Shown: positions 1 to 6,418 of the stretch, piece by piece
Layout of the letters: each line of letters opens with the position of its first letter
Position numbering within the stretch: the stretch's first letter is position 1
Assembly (NCBI GenBank): GCA_002478245.1
Contig: DLMW01000042.1
Location: forward strand, 17,001 to 25,065
DNA length: 8,065 nucleotides
DNA from: a bacterium UBP18_UBA7526
Lineage (GTDB): Bacteria; UBP18; UBA7526
Direction of reading: 5' to 3'
Notes under the pieces: model-generated
What the model was told of the DNA's origin: nothing
The model's database searches: none
The model's input: the letters and a program-made list of their open reading frames with translations, nothing else
Position numbers and translations under genes: made by a program

Positions 1-37
1 CGCAACCGCAACCGTTTGCCGTTCCCTTTTATTTTTT

Positions 38-83
38 TACTGTTAACTGTAAACTGGTTACTGGTTACTTTGCTACCTTTAAC
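38..83. repeat. Degenerate 7-base tandem repeat in the deoB leader
   Basis: From position 40 the sequence reads as consecutive heptamers CTGTTAA, CTGTAAA, CTGGTTA, CTGGTTA. Looser copies follow (CTTTGCTA, CCTTTAA). The two CTGGTTA units are identical and adjacent (54-67). The block lies directly upstream of the deoB ribosome binding site. Similar GTTAC/GTTAA words occur in other spacers of this window (5727-5743, 5783-5796, 7076-7101, 8023-8055), which suggests a dispersed repeat family. No function can be assigned. Confidence 0.6.
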
Positions 84-85
84 CT

Positions 86-92
86 TAAGGGG
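86..92 (+). promoter_or_regulatory. Ribosome binding site that decides the deoB start
   Basis: TAAGGGG partly matches the Shine-Dalgarno consensus TAAGGAGG. It touches the ATG at 93 with no spacer but lies 6 bases before the in-frame GTG at 99, which favours GTG as the true start. This is read from sequence and spacing only. Confidence 0.55.
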
Positions 93-98
93 ATGGGT

Positions 99-1277
99 GT
101 GGGTGAGATCAATAGAGTTATTCTCATTGTCTTAGATAGCGTGGGAGTGGGATATCTTCCCGATGCTGATAGGTTTGGGGATAAGGGTTCCAATACCCTG
201 GGCCATATCGCCCAGGCAGTAGAGGGATTATCCCTGCCCAACCTTCAGCGGCTGGGGATAGGGAATATCATAGATATCAAGGGGGTTTCCCCAGTAGGGA
301 AGCCCTGGGGAGCATATGGGAAGATGGGAGAGATGAACCATGAGAAGGCTACTACCTCTGGCCACTGGGAGATTGCAGGACTCATTTTGAGGAAGAGATT
401 CCCCACCTATCCCAAGGGATTTCCGGATGAGGTCATCAAGGCCTTCTCCAAGGCCATTGGTAGAGGAATATTGGGGAATAAGAAGGCCTCGGGAACAGTA
501 ATCATTGAGGAGTATGCCAAAGAGCATCTCCAGACTGGGAAACCAATTGTCTATACTAGTGCGGATAGCGTCTTCCAGATCGCTGCCCATGAGGAGGTCA
601 TTCCCGTAGAGAGGCTCTATGAGTTTTGCAAGATTGCCAAGAAGATATTGATTGGGAAGTATTGTGTGGAGAGGGTCATCGCCCGGCCATTTACTGGTGA
701 GCCCGGCCATTTGAAGAGGACGCATAGAAGGAAGGACTTCTCCGTTCTCCCTCCGGAGGATACCCTTCTCGATCGTTTCAAAGAAAAGGGCTATTCTGTG
801 ATTGGGATCGGGAAGATTGGGGATATCTTTGCTGGCCGAGGATTGACGGAAGAGATCCATACCAAAGGGAATATGGATGGGGTGGATAAGACCATTTTGG
901 CCATGAAGGAAAAGAATAAGGGTCTCATCTTCACTAACCTGGTAGACTTCGATACCCTCTATGGCCATCGGAATAACCCCAAAGGCTATGCTTTTGCCTT
1001 AGAATCCTTCGATGCCCGCTTACCCCAGATCGTAGCCAACTTAAGGGAGGATGACCTCTTAATCCTGACCGCAGACCATGGCTGCGATCCCACCTTCCCT
1101 GGGACAGACCATACCAGGGAGTATGTTCCTCTCTTAGTCTATGGCCAGAGGACAGAAGGAGGCATAAACCTAGGGACGAGAGAGACCTTCGCTGATATCG
1201 CCCAGACCATCGCCGAACTATTTGAACTCGAACCCTTCAAGATAGGGAAGAGCTTCAAGAAGGAAATTCTAAAATAA
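99..1277 (+). CDS. deoB: Phosphopentomutase
   Basis: This cytosolic enzyme interconverts (deoxy)ribose 1-phosphate and (deoxy)ribose 5-phosphate, linking nucleoside phosphorolysis to central carbon metabolism. The protein is 392 aa, the usual family length, with an alkaline-phosphatase-like core and an inserted cap domain. Visible metal-site residues are Asp13 (VLDSVGVG), Asp285 and His290 (DFDTLYGHR), Asp326-His327 (TADHG) and His338 (GTDHTRE). The phosphorylated threonine is Thr85 in KATTSGHWE. The cap carries GEPGHLKRT, close to the family's GEPGNxxRT. I chose GTG at 99 because TAAGGGG (86-92) sits 6 bases upstream. From this start Asp13 and Thr85 take the same numbers I recall for the Bacillus cereus enzyme. 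An ATG at 93 is in frame but abuts the ribosome binding site. The gene heads the nucleoside cluster, 104 bases before adenosine deaminase. Function is nearly certain. Confidence 0.96.
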   Translation: MGEINRVILIVLDSVGVGYLPDADRFGDKGSNTLGHIAQAVEGLSLPNLQRLGIGNIIDIKGVSPVGKPWGAYGKMGEMNHEKATTSGHWEIAGLILRKRFPTYPKGFPDEVIKAFSKAIGRGILGNKKASGTVIIEEYAKEHLQTGKPIVYTSADSVFQIAAHEEVIPVERLYEFCKIAKKILIGKYCVERVIARPFTGEPGHLKRTHRRKDFSVLPPEDTLLDRFKEKGYSVIGIGKIGDIFAGRGLTEEIHTKGNMDGVDKTILAMKEKNKGLIFTNLVDFDTLYGHRNNPKGYAFALESFDARLPQIVANLREDDLLILTADHGCDPTFPGTDHTREYVPLLVYGQRTEGGINLGTRETFADIAQTIAELFELEPFKIGKSFKKEILK

Positions 1278-1370
1278 GAGGTTAAAAAAGGAATCAGCAG
1301 AAGAGGGAAAGCAGATTAAAAGCAAGTACGCAACTATTGTTAACTTAATGTTCAACGATTATTGTTTCTT

Positions 1371-1377
1371 GGAGGAG
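1371..1377 (+). promoter_or_regulatory. Ribosome binding site supporting the GTG start of add
   Basis: GGAGGAG is a strong Shine-Dalgarno sequence 4 bases before the GTG at 1382. It supports a GTG start with no need for an upstream ATG. The preceding spacer (1278-1370) shows no clear terminator, only two copies of a loose CAAC...ATTGTT pattern near 1330-1366. Confidence 0.7.
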
Positions 1378-1381
1378 ATAA

Positions 1382-2422
1382 GTGCGCAGGATCTCACCTG
1401 CCCTAATCCAGAGGCTTCCCAAGTGCGACCTCCACGTCCATCTCGATGGCTCGATAAGAGTAGAGACTATCCGGGATGCTGCGCATAAGCTCGAGGTCAG
1501 ACTCCCTACCCAGGATTTGAGAAAATTAGCCAAGTATGTCCAGGCCCCTCCTGATTGCCGGAGCCTCTCCGACTTCCTTAAGGCCTTTGAGGTATTCTAT
1601 CCTGCCCTAAAGGACCCGGAGGTCTTGGAGAGGATCTCCTATGAGTTGTGTGAGGATGCCAGTAAGGAGAGGATAAGATATATGGAGGTGAGGTTTGCTC
1701 CTGTGCTTCAGGCGACCGAGACCTTTCCTATGGAAGAGGTGGTCAAGAGCGTCCTGGAAGGGCTAAAGAGAGGAGAGAGGGATTTTAAGATAAGAACCCC
1801 CCTTCTCTTATGCTGCTATCGCTCCGCGCCCCCTAGTACTTCAATTGAAACTGTTCATCTTGCCTTAAAGTATAGAGGGGAGGGAGTAGTAGGGATCGAT
1901 TTGGCTGGGGATGAGGCCCGTTTCCCAGTGGGAGAGAGGAAGGAGGCCTTCTTCATTGCCAAGGAGAATAACCTTCCGGCCACGGTCCATGCCGGAGAGG
2001 CGGGAGGGGCGGAGAATATTAGGTTTGCCCTGGAGGTCCTGGGAGCAAGGAGGATCGGCCATGGGGTTCGCCTAAGAGAGGATCCGGAACTACTGGAGAA
2101 AGTAAAGAGAGAAAGGATCCCCCTAGAGATGTGCCTCACCTCCAATGTCCAGACCCAAGCAGTAAAAGAATACGACCTCCATCCTTTCAGGGAATACTAT
2201 GACCTAGGAATCCCGGTTACTATAAATACTGATGATAGAAGCATATCCAATGTCACCCTGACCAGTGAGATAATAAGAGCCATCGAGTACTACCAGCTCT
2301 CCTTAGAGGATATTAAGAGAATAACCCTAAATGGTATAGAGCATGCCTTTACTCTGGAGGAAGAGAAGGAGGATTTGAAGAGAGATTTTGAGAGAGAGTT
2401 TCAGGAATTGGGGATAGACTAA
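1382..2422 (+). CDS. add: Adenosine deaminase
   Basis: The enzyme hydrolytically deaminates adenosine or deoxyadenosine to inosine or deoxyinosine in the cytosol, supplying the purine nucleoside phosphorylase encoded next. The protein is 346 aa, normal for the metal-dependent amidohydrolase TIM-barrel family. Zinc and catalytic residues are all visible: His18 and His20 (DLHVHLDGS), His203 and Glu206 (VHAGEAGG), His227 (RRIGHGVRL), and Asp284-Asp285 (INTDDRS). LEMCLTSNVQT at 248-258 is another adenosine deaminase hallmark. The start is GTG with a strong ribosome binding site. MRRISPALIQRLPKCDLHVH has the short N-terminal lead typical of the family. Adenine deaminase or AMP deaminase is less likely given length and motifs. 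The related 6-aminodeoxyfutalosine deaminase cannot be fully excluded, but the nucleoside-phosphorylase neighbours favour adenosine. No sign of damage. Confidence 0.93.
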   Translation: MRRISPALIQRLPKCDLHVHLDGSIRVETIRDAAHKLEVRLPTQDLRKLAKYVQAPPDCRSLSDFLKAFEVFYPALKDPEVLERISYELCEDASKERIRYMEVRFAPVLQATETFPMEEVVKSVLEGLKRGERDFKIRTPLLLCCYRSAPPSTSIETVHLALKYRGEGVVGIDLAGDEARFPVGERKEAFFIAKENNLPATVHAGEAGGAENIRFALEVLGARRIGHGVRLREDPELLEKVKRERIPLEMCLTSNVQTQAVKEYDLHPFREYYDLGIPVTINTDDRSISNVTLTSEIIRAIEYYQLSLEDIKRITLNGIEHAFTLEEEKEDLKRDFEREFQELGID

Positions 2423-2515
2423 TCGAGAATGAAAAATGAAGAATAAGAGGCGGACAAAGGATAAATATGTGATCTTAAACAGATATCGTAGTCCTAACCG
2501 TGATGTGCTGGTGTG

Positions 2516-2521
2516 AAGGAG
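2516..2521 (+). promoter_or_regulatory. Ribosome binding site that decides the purine nucleoside phosphorylase start
   Basis: AAGGAG lies 8 bases before the GTG at 2530 and inside the longer open frame that begins with GTG 2500 or ATG 2503. It therefore supports translation from 2530. The residues that the longer frame would add (MMCWCEGERG) do not resemble any family N-terminus. Confidence 0.7.
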
Positions 2522-2529
2522 AGCGAGGG

Positions 2530-3318
2530 GTGAAGATTGAGGAGAGTATAGATTTTATTCGAGGGAAGAGGGATGTGAAACCAGAGATCGGGATAATCCT
2601 GGGTTCTGGTCTGGGTTCATTGGCGGATGAGATAGAAGGGGTTAAGATATCCTATAAGGATATCCCTCACTTTCTGGTAGCGAAGGTTCCTGGGCATAAG
2701 GGGAATCTGGTCATAGGAGAATTGGAGGGGAAGAAAGTAGTTGCCCTGCAGGGAAGGAGCCATTATTATGAGGGTTATTCTTTAGAGGAGATTACCCATC
2801 CTGTCAGGGTTATGAGGGAACTGGGGGCGGAGGTCTTGATAGTAACCAGTGCTAGCGGAGGGATAAATAGGAACTTCAGACCTGGAGACTTAATGCTCAT
2901 CACAGATCATATTAACCTCATGGGAGTAAACCCTTTAAGGGGAAGAAGGGAATTCGTTGATCTGACTTTTACCTATGATAAAGGATTAATAGGACTGACA
3001 GAGGGAATAGCGCGCGGCCAAGGAGTTGAGATTAAGAAAGGGGTCTATATTGCCGTTTCGGGCCCAAGCTATGAGACCCCTTCGGAGATAAGGGCTTTCC
3101 AAAGATTGGGAGCAGATGCCGTGGGGATGTCCACCATTCCCGAGGCCATCGTTGCCCGGAGTTTAGGGATGAGGGTTCTGGGCATCTCCTGTATTACCAA
3201 TATGGCTGCGGGAATCCTCCCGAAACCCCTCTCTCATGAAGAAGTGATTGAGACTACAAAGAGAGTAGAGGAGAAGTTTAAGAAGCTGGTGAGAGAGGTC
3301 ATTAAAAGAATAGATTAG
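2530..3318 (+). CDS. punA: Purine nucleoside phosphorylase, trimeric (low-molecular-mass) type
   Basis: The enzyme uses phosphate to split inosine, guanosine and their deoxy forms into hypoxanthine or guanine plus (deoxy)ribose 1-phosphate. From GTG 2530 the protein is 262 aa and opens VKIEESIDFI, close to family N-termini. The open frame extends upstream to 2500, but the ribosome binding site at 2516-2521 argues against that start. Motifs in order: GIILGSGLGS with phosphate-binding Ser26; QGRSHYYEGY with Arg76 and His78; TSASGGIN; GPSYETPSE with Tyr181-Glu182 in the base/sugar pocket; GADAVGMST with Met200; and ISCITNMAAG with Asn224. The Glu182/Asn224 pair matches the 6-oxopurine-specific trimeric class, so adenosine must first pass through the upstream deaminase. 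The hexameric DeoD type is excluded by these motifs. An MTAP-like activity is less likely but belongs to the same superfamily. The next gene starts 19 bases downstream. Confidence 0.94.
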   Translation: MKIEESIDFIRGKRDVKPEIGIILGSGLGSLADEIEGVKISYKDIPHFLVAKVPGHKGNLVIGELEGKKVVALQGRSHYYEGYSLEEITHPVRVMRELGAEVLIVTSASGGINRNFRPGDLMLITDHINLMGVNPLRGRREFVDLTFTYDKGLIGLTEGIARGQGVEIKKGVYIAVSGPSYETPSEIRAFQRLGADAVGMSTIPEAIVARSLGMRVLGISCITNMAAGILPKPLSHEEVIETTKRVEEKFKKLVREVIKRID

Positions 3319-3337
3319 TAAGCAAAAGGAGATAAAG

Positions 3338-4669
3338 ATGAGGGTCTATGATATTATCTTGAAGAAGAGGAATGGGGAAAGGTTAACAAAGGAAGAGATC
3401 GATTTTATGATCCAAGGCTACTGTAAGGAAGAGATCCCTGATTACCAGATGGCGGCCTTCCTGATGGCAGTATATTTCCGAGGGATGTCAAAAGAGGAGG
3501 CAACGGATCTTACCATGGCCATGGTGAACTCTGGGGAGAGGGTAGATCTCTCAGGAATAGAGGGTTTCAAGGTCGATAAGCACTCCACAGGGGGAGTAGG
3601 GGATACCACTACCCTGGTCCTCGGTCCCATAGTGGCCGCAAGCGGTGGGAAGGTGGCCAAGATGACGGGAAGGGGATTAGGCCATACGGGAGGGACGGTG
3701 GATAAGTTGGAGTCCATCCCGGGGTTCAGGACCTCCCTTACTATGGAAGAATTTAGAGAGAATGTGAATAGGGTTGGTCTGGCCTTAATGGCCCAGACAA
3801 AAGAACTTGCTCCTGCGGATAAGAGGATCTATGCCCTGCGGGATGTCACAGCAACCGTGGACTCCATCCCCCTGATTGCGGGAAGCATCCTCTCCAAGAA
3901 ACTGGCTGCTGGGTCAGATGGCATTGTCCTGGATGTCAAGACCGGTTCCGGAGCCTTCATGAAGAGGTATGAGAATGCTTTAGCCTTAGCAGAGACCATA
4001 GTCGCCATTGGTGAGGGAGCAGGGAAGAGGATGGTGGCTCTCATCACTAGTATGGAGGAGCCCTTGGGTTATGCCATAGGCAATGGCCTTGAAGTAGAAG
4101 AGGCCATTAATACTCTTAAAGGAGAAGGTCCGAAGGACCTGGAAGATCTATGCATTGAACTGGGAGCAAACATGCTTTTAATCTCTGGAGTAGTGAAAGA
4201 TCTGGAGGGGGCAAGGGGAAAGTTAAAAGAAGCGATCCAAAATAGGAAGGGTTTGGAGAAACTGAAGGAGATGGTTAAGGCTCAGGGAGGGAACCCAGAA
4301 GCAATCGACAATCCCAAGCTCCTACCTCAATGCAAAGAGAAAATGGAAATAAAAAGCCCAAAAGGAGGGTATGTGCAGAAGATAGATGCTTTCTCCGTGG
4401 GGATAAGTTCCCAGATTCTGGGTGCGGGAAGGCAGAAGAAGGAGGATGTCATCGATCCCAGCGTGGGGATCCTCCTGAAGAAGAAGATAGGTGATGAGGT
4501 GAAGGAAAATGAACCCTTAGCCATCTTCCATACGAATGGAGATAAAGAAAGGATAGAGAATGCCAAGGAGAGGTTCTTGGCGAGCTATACCATAGGAAAG
4601 GAAAGTCCCGAGAAGCCCAGATTCTTCTATGCCCGGGTGACGAAGGAAGGGGTGGAGGAATGGGATTAG
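3338..4669 (+). CDS. pdp: Pyrimidine-nucleoside phosphorylase
   Basis: The enzyme cleaves uridine, thymidine and deoxyuridine with phosphate to free pyrimidine and (deoxy)ribose 1-phosphate. The 443-aa protein covers the full nucleoside phosphorylase family II fold: an N-terminal helical domain, a central phosphate-binding domain with KHSTGGVGD (81-89), the signature MTGRGLGHTGGTVDKLE (109-125), and a C-terminal domain from about 335. Substrate residues Arg168, Ser183 and Lys187 are present (YALRDVT, LIAGSILSKK). Lys108, just before the signature, is the residue usually seen in dual-specificity pyrimidine-nucleoside phosphorylase, where strict thymidine phosphorylase (DeoA) has Met. This points to broad uridine/thymidine use. 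The start ATG follows AAAAGGAG at a good distance. With only 19 bases to the purine phosphorylase, co-transcription is very likely. Intact. Confidence 0.94.
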   Translation: MRVYDIILKKRNGERLTKEEIDFMIQGYCKEEIPDYQMAAFLMAVYFRGMSKEEATDLTMAMVNSGERVDLSGIEGFKVDKHSTGGVGDTTTLVLGPIVAASGGKVAKMTGRGLGHTGGTVDKLESIPGFRTSLTMEEFRENVNRVGLALMAQTKELAPADKRIYALRDVTATVDSIPLIAGSILSKKLAAGSDGIVLDVKTGSGAFMKRYENALALAETIVAIGEGAGKRMVALITSMEEPLGYAIGNGLEVEEAINTLKGEGPKDLEDLCIELGANMLLISGVVKDLEGARGKLKEAIQNRKGLEKLKEMVKAQGGNPEAIDNPKLLPQCKEKMEIKSPKGGYVQKIDAFSVGISSQILGAGRQKKEDVIDPSVGILLKKKIGDEVKENEPLAIFHTNGDKERIENAKERFLASYTIGKESPEKPRFFYARVTKEGVEEWD

Positions 4670-4678
4670 GAAAGTGAG

Positions 4679-4705
4679 CGGGTGGGAAAAGGTTTTTACC
4701 CCCCG
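4679..4705 (+). terminator. Imperfect inverted repeat between pdp and the TIM-barrel gene
   Basis: CGGGTGGGAAAA (4679-4690) faces TTTTACCCCCCG (4694-4705) across a 3-base loop, giving a 12-bp stem with two mismatches. No T-run follows; the next bases are TAATTGAATC. It is therefore not a standard intrinsic terminator. It could be an attenuator or mRNA-processing hairpin inside the operon, or chance in purine-rich DNA. The label is tentative. Confidence 0.3.
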
Positions 4706-4724
4706 TAATTGAATCTGCAATTAG

Positions 4725-4731
4725 AAGGGAG
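4725..4731 (+). promoter_or_regulatory. Ribosome binding site that decides the TIM-barrel gene start
   Basis: AAGGGAG lies 4 bases before ATG 4736. The open frame reaches up to a TTG at 4709, which has no ribosome binding site and would put this site inside the coding sequence. ATG 4736 is the better start. Confidence 0.65.
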
Positions 4732-4735
4732 AAAT

Positions 4736-5710
4736 ATGATTAAACTGGGAAGGAATTTTACTAACACCTTTATCCTCGATAAGTTAAGCCAAGCGGATCG
4801 CAACAAGGTCCTGAGTGGGGAGTATGACCTCTTTAGTATGAATGCCTTAGGACTAATTGAGTTTAAGAGAGATATCTCCTTTCAGATTAGGTTGGCCAAG
4901 GAGTTTGGTCTGGATCATATCGAACTGGATGCCGATGTCCCCAACCCCTATCCCGATTTTAGTAGGGAAGAGAGAAAGAGAGTGAGAGAGGAAGCAGGAA
5001 AAGAAGGAATCTCTCTTTCCCTTCACCTCTCCTATTCCAGTGTCGGTTCTGGTGTCTGTAGTCTACAAGAACTGGACAGAAGAAAGGCAGTGGAACTCCA
5101 GAAGGTATATATTGATTTTGCCTCTGATATCGGAGCAAAATATCTTATCATGCACCCAGGGAGCGCTCCCTTCTATATGGTCTCTAAACTCTATCGCAGA
5201 AGGTTGAAGGAGGCCTTGGTCAGGACTCTAATGGAACTAGGAGGTCATGCCCAGGAGAGGAATCTACTTTTACACTTAGAGAATAACGTCGCCTTCGATA
5301 ACATATTCGTTGAGCCCGAGGACTGTATTGGGGTAGTTGAGGAAGTAAGGAAAAGAGGGATAGAGGTCTACTTCAACTTAGACATCGGCCACTGGTTTAC
5401 CCGGGCAGACTGCGGGGAAGATATCCCTGATGAACCAGAAAGGGTAATGGAGAGGATCCCTAAAGAATTGGTAAAGGAGCTCCATCTCAATGACTATGTC
5501 CCAGGGGAGAAGACCTTCCATCCTCCGTTACATCTGGAGTCCGGACCCTTAAAGAAAGAAAACCTCAAGAGATACTTTGGGATTGTGAAAAGACTTGAGC
5601 CAGAGCTCATCGTCCTGGAGACAGCCTATAAGCATCTGGACCAAGTGAAGAATAGGAAGAGGATTCTAAAAGAGGAGACAGCCTATATTAAAGACCTACT
5701 CCCAAAGTAA
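4736..5710 (+). CDS. Sugar phosphate isomerase/epimerase-like TIM-barrel protein (AP endonuclease 2 superfamily)
   Basis: This is a 324-aa cytosolic protein with a xylose-isomerase-like TIM-barrel pattern. Likely metal ligands or catalytic residues fall at strand ends: Glu63 (HIELDAD), His97 (SLHLSY), His140 (IMHPGS), Glu182 (LLHLENN), Asp216 and His219 (NLDIGHW), His250 (ELHLND), His266 (PPLHLESG) and Glu295 (IVLETAYK). LHLEN, DIGHW and HLND are typical of the sugar phosphate isomerase/epimerase and endonuclease IV superfamily. An N-terminal extension of about 45 residues (FTNTFILDKLSQADRNKVL) precedes the first barrel strand. The gene follows pdp by 66 bases on the same strand, so a role in handling sugar released from nucleosides is a reasonable guess, but the substrate is unknown. 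A DNA repair endonuclease IV is an alternative; the residues are not clear enough to decide. Confidence 0.8.
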   Translation: MIKLGRNFTNTFILDKLSQADRNKVLSGEYDLFSMNALGLIEFKRDISFQIRLAKEFGLDHIELDADVPNPYPDFSREERKRVREEAGKEGISLSLHLSYSSVGSGVCSLQELDRRKAVELQKVYIDFASDIGAKYLIMHPGSAPFYMVSKLYRRRLKEALVRTLMELGGHAQERNLLLHLENNVAFDNIFVEPEDCIGVVEEVRKRGIEVYFNLDIGHWFTRADCGEDIPDEPERVMERIPKELVKELHLNDYVPGEKTFHPPLHLESGPLKKENLKRYFGIVKRLEPELIVLETAYKHLDQVKNRKRILKEETAYIKDLLPK

Positions 5711-5713
5711 AAA

Positions 5714-5816
5714 GGGGAACGGCAAAGGTTACTAACAGTTACCAAATTAGGTGGCTACGCCACCCCAAATTATTATAAAAGCAATTGTTAGTAACCGTTA
5801 TCCTTTCTGTTACCCC
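5714..5816. repeat. Long imperfect palindrome, possible MITE-like element
   Basis: Nearly the whole 123-base spacer folds on itself. GGGGAACGGCAAA at the left end (5714-5726) faces the right end CTTTCTGTTACCCC (5803-5816) with mismatches and a bulge. GGTTACTAACAGTT (5727-5740) pairs with AATTGTTAGTAACC (5783-5796) at 13 of 14 positions. At the centre GGTGGC (5750-5755) and GCCACC (5759-5764) form a perfect 6-bp stem around TAC. It has no coding capacity. It may be a small non-autonomous element, or it may act as a bidirectional terminator between the nucleoside cluster and the exonuclease gene. A 12-base piece recurs inverted at 15-26. Confidence 0.6.
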
Positions 5817-5833
5817 TGACAAAAAGTGTTGCC

Positions 5834-6418
5834 ATGGCTAAGAGAGAGAAGATCATCTGTGTCATCGATACCGAGACCACAGGGAAGAGGGAGGAGGGAG
5901 GAGAGATCATCGAGCTCGGTGCGGTGAAGTATTCCTATAGAGATGGAAAGGCCAAGATCTTAGGAAGGTTCTTCAGAAGGATCAGGCCCAAGACGGATTA
6001 CTTCAGTCCCCAGGCCTTAGCGGTAAATAGGATAGATCCCGAGACCCTGAAGGATAAGCCTCCCATAGAGGAGGTCCTTCCCGAATTCCTAAATTTTATA
6101 AAGGGAAGCATCCTGGTTGCCCATCGGGCGGGATTTGATGTTGATTTCATACGGGCAAGCTTGAGGGAATGCAATCTTCCAATGCCCGATAACTGGGTCT
6201 GCGATACCGCCAGGATGGGGAGCATGCTCTTCAAGAAGAGAAACCTCTGCTTAGAGGATATGATGAGAGAATTCAAAATAAAGAGACCCTTTGGGAGGCA
6301 TAAGTCCTGGATTGACTGTGTCTGTACTGGGAAACTATTCTTTAGGATGGCCCGTGGGTATAGTTTAAGAGAATTGGGAGCGGTAAGATTCCCGGATATA
6401 GTTAAGGAGGAAGTATGA
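5834..6418 (+). CDS. DEDDh 3'-5' exonuclease, DnaQ/PolC epsilon-like
   Basis: This stand-alone exonuclease domain of 194 aa probably removes nucleotides from 3' ends of single-stranded DNA or RNA. The three exonuclease motifs are visible: Exo I IDTETTG with Asp12 and Glu14; Exo II VAHRAGFDVDFI with Asp102; Exo III GRHKSWIDCVCT with His156 and Asp161. This is the DEDDh arrangement of two metal ions with a histidine general base. The size fits stand-alone proofreading-like or repair-associated exonucleases, not the full epsilon subunit (about 240 aa), and no polymerase domain is attached. The start ATG at 5834 lacks a convincing ribosome binding site, and no better in-frame start is near. Its stop overlaps the next gene's start (ATGA), so the two are translationally linked. 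Natural substrate and process are unknown. Confidence 0.88.
   Translation: MAKREKIICVIDTETTGKREEGGEIIELGAVKYSYRDGKAKILGRFFRRIRPKTDYFSPQALAVNRIDPETLKDKPPIEEVLPEFLNFIKGSILVAHRAGFDVDFIRASLRECNLPMPDNWVCDTARMGSMLFKKRNLCLEDMMREFKIKRPFGRHKSWIDCVCTGKLFFRMARGYSLRELGAVRFPDIVKEEV

Noticed and set aside
1..14. CGCAAC repeated twice at the window edge as a possible CRISPR or telomere-like repeat
   Set aside because: Only two 6-base copies are visible, with no spacers or longer array; it is too little to call anything.
228..968. A 246-aa open frame on the minus strand inside deoB
   Set aside because: It is fully antisense to a strongly conserved deoB. Its protein has no recognisable motif and it follows from the codon bias of the true gene.
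1278..1370. Possible internal promoter or terminator between deoB and add
   Set aside because: No convincing -35/-10 pair at standard spacing and no GC stem with a T-run were found; only the ribosome binding site is supportable.
2500..2529. Extended N-terminus of purine nucleoside phosphorylase from GTG 2500
   Set aside because: The added ten residues match no family member, and a good ribosome binding site lies inside this stretch in front of GTG 2530.
4709..4735. TTG-initiated extension of the TIM-barrel gene
   Set aside because: No ribosome binding site precedes the TTG, while AAGGGAG is correctly placed before ATG 4736.
5765..5833. Possible promoter (TATAAA-like sequence) for the exonuclease gene
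   Set aside because: The AT-rich stretch lies inside the palindrome and no matching -35 box at proper spacing is visible.
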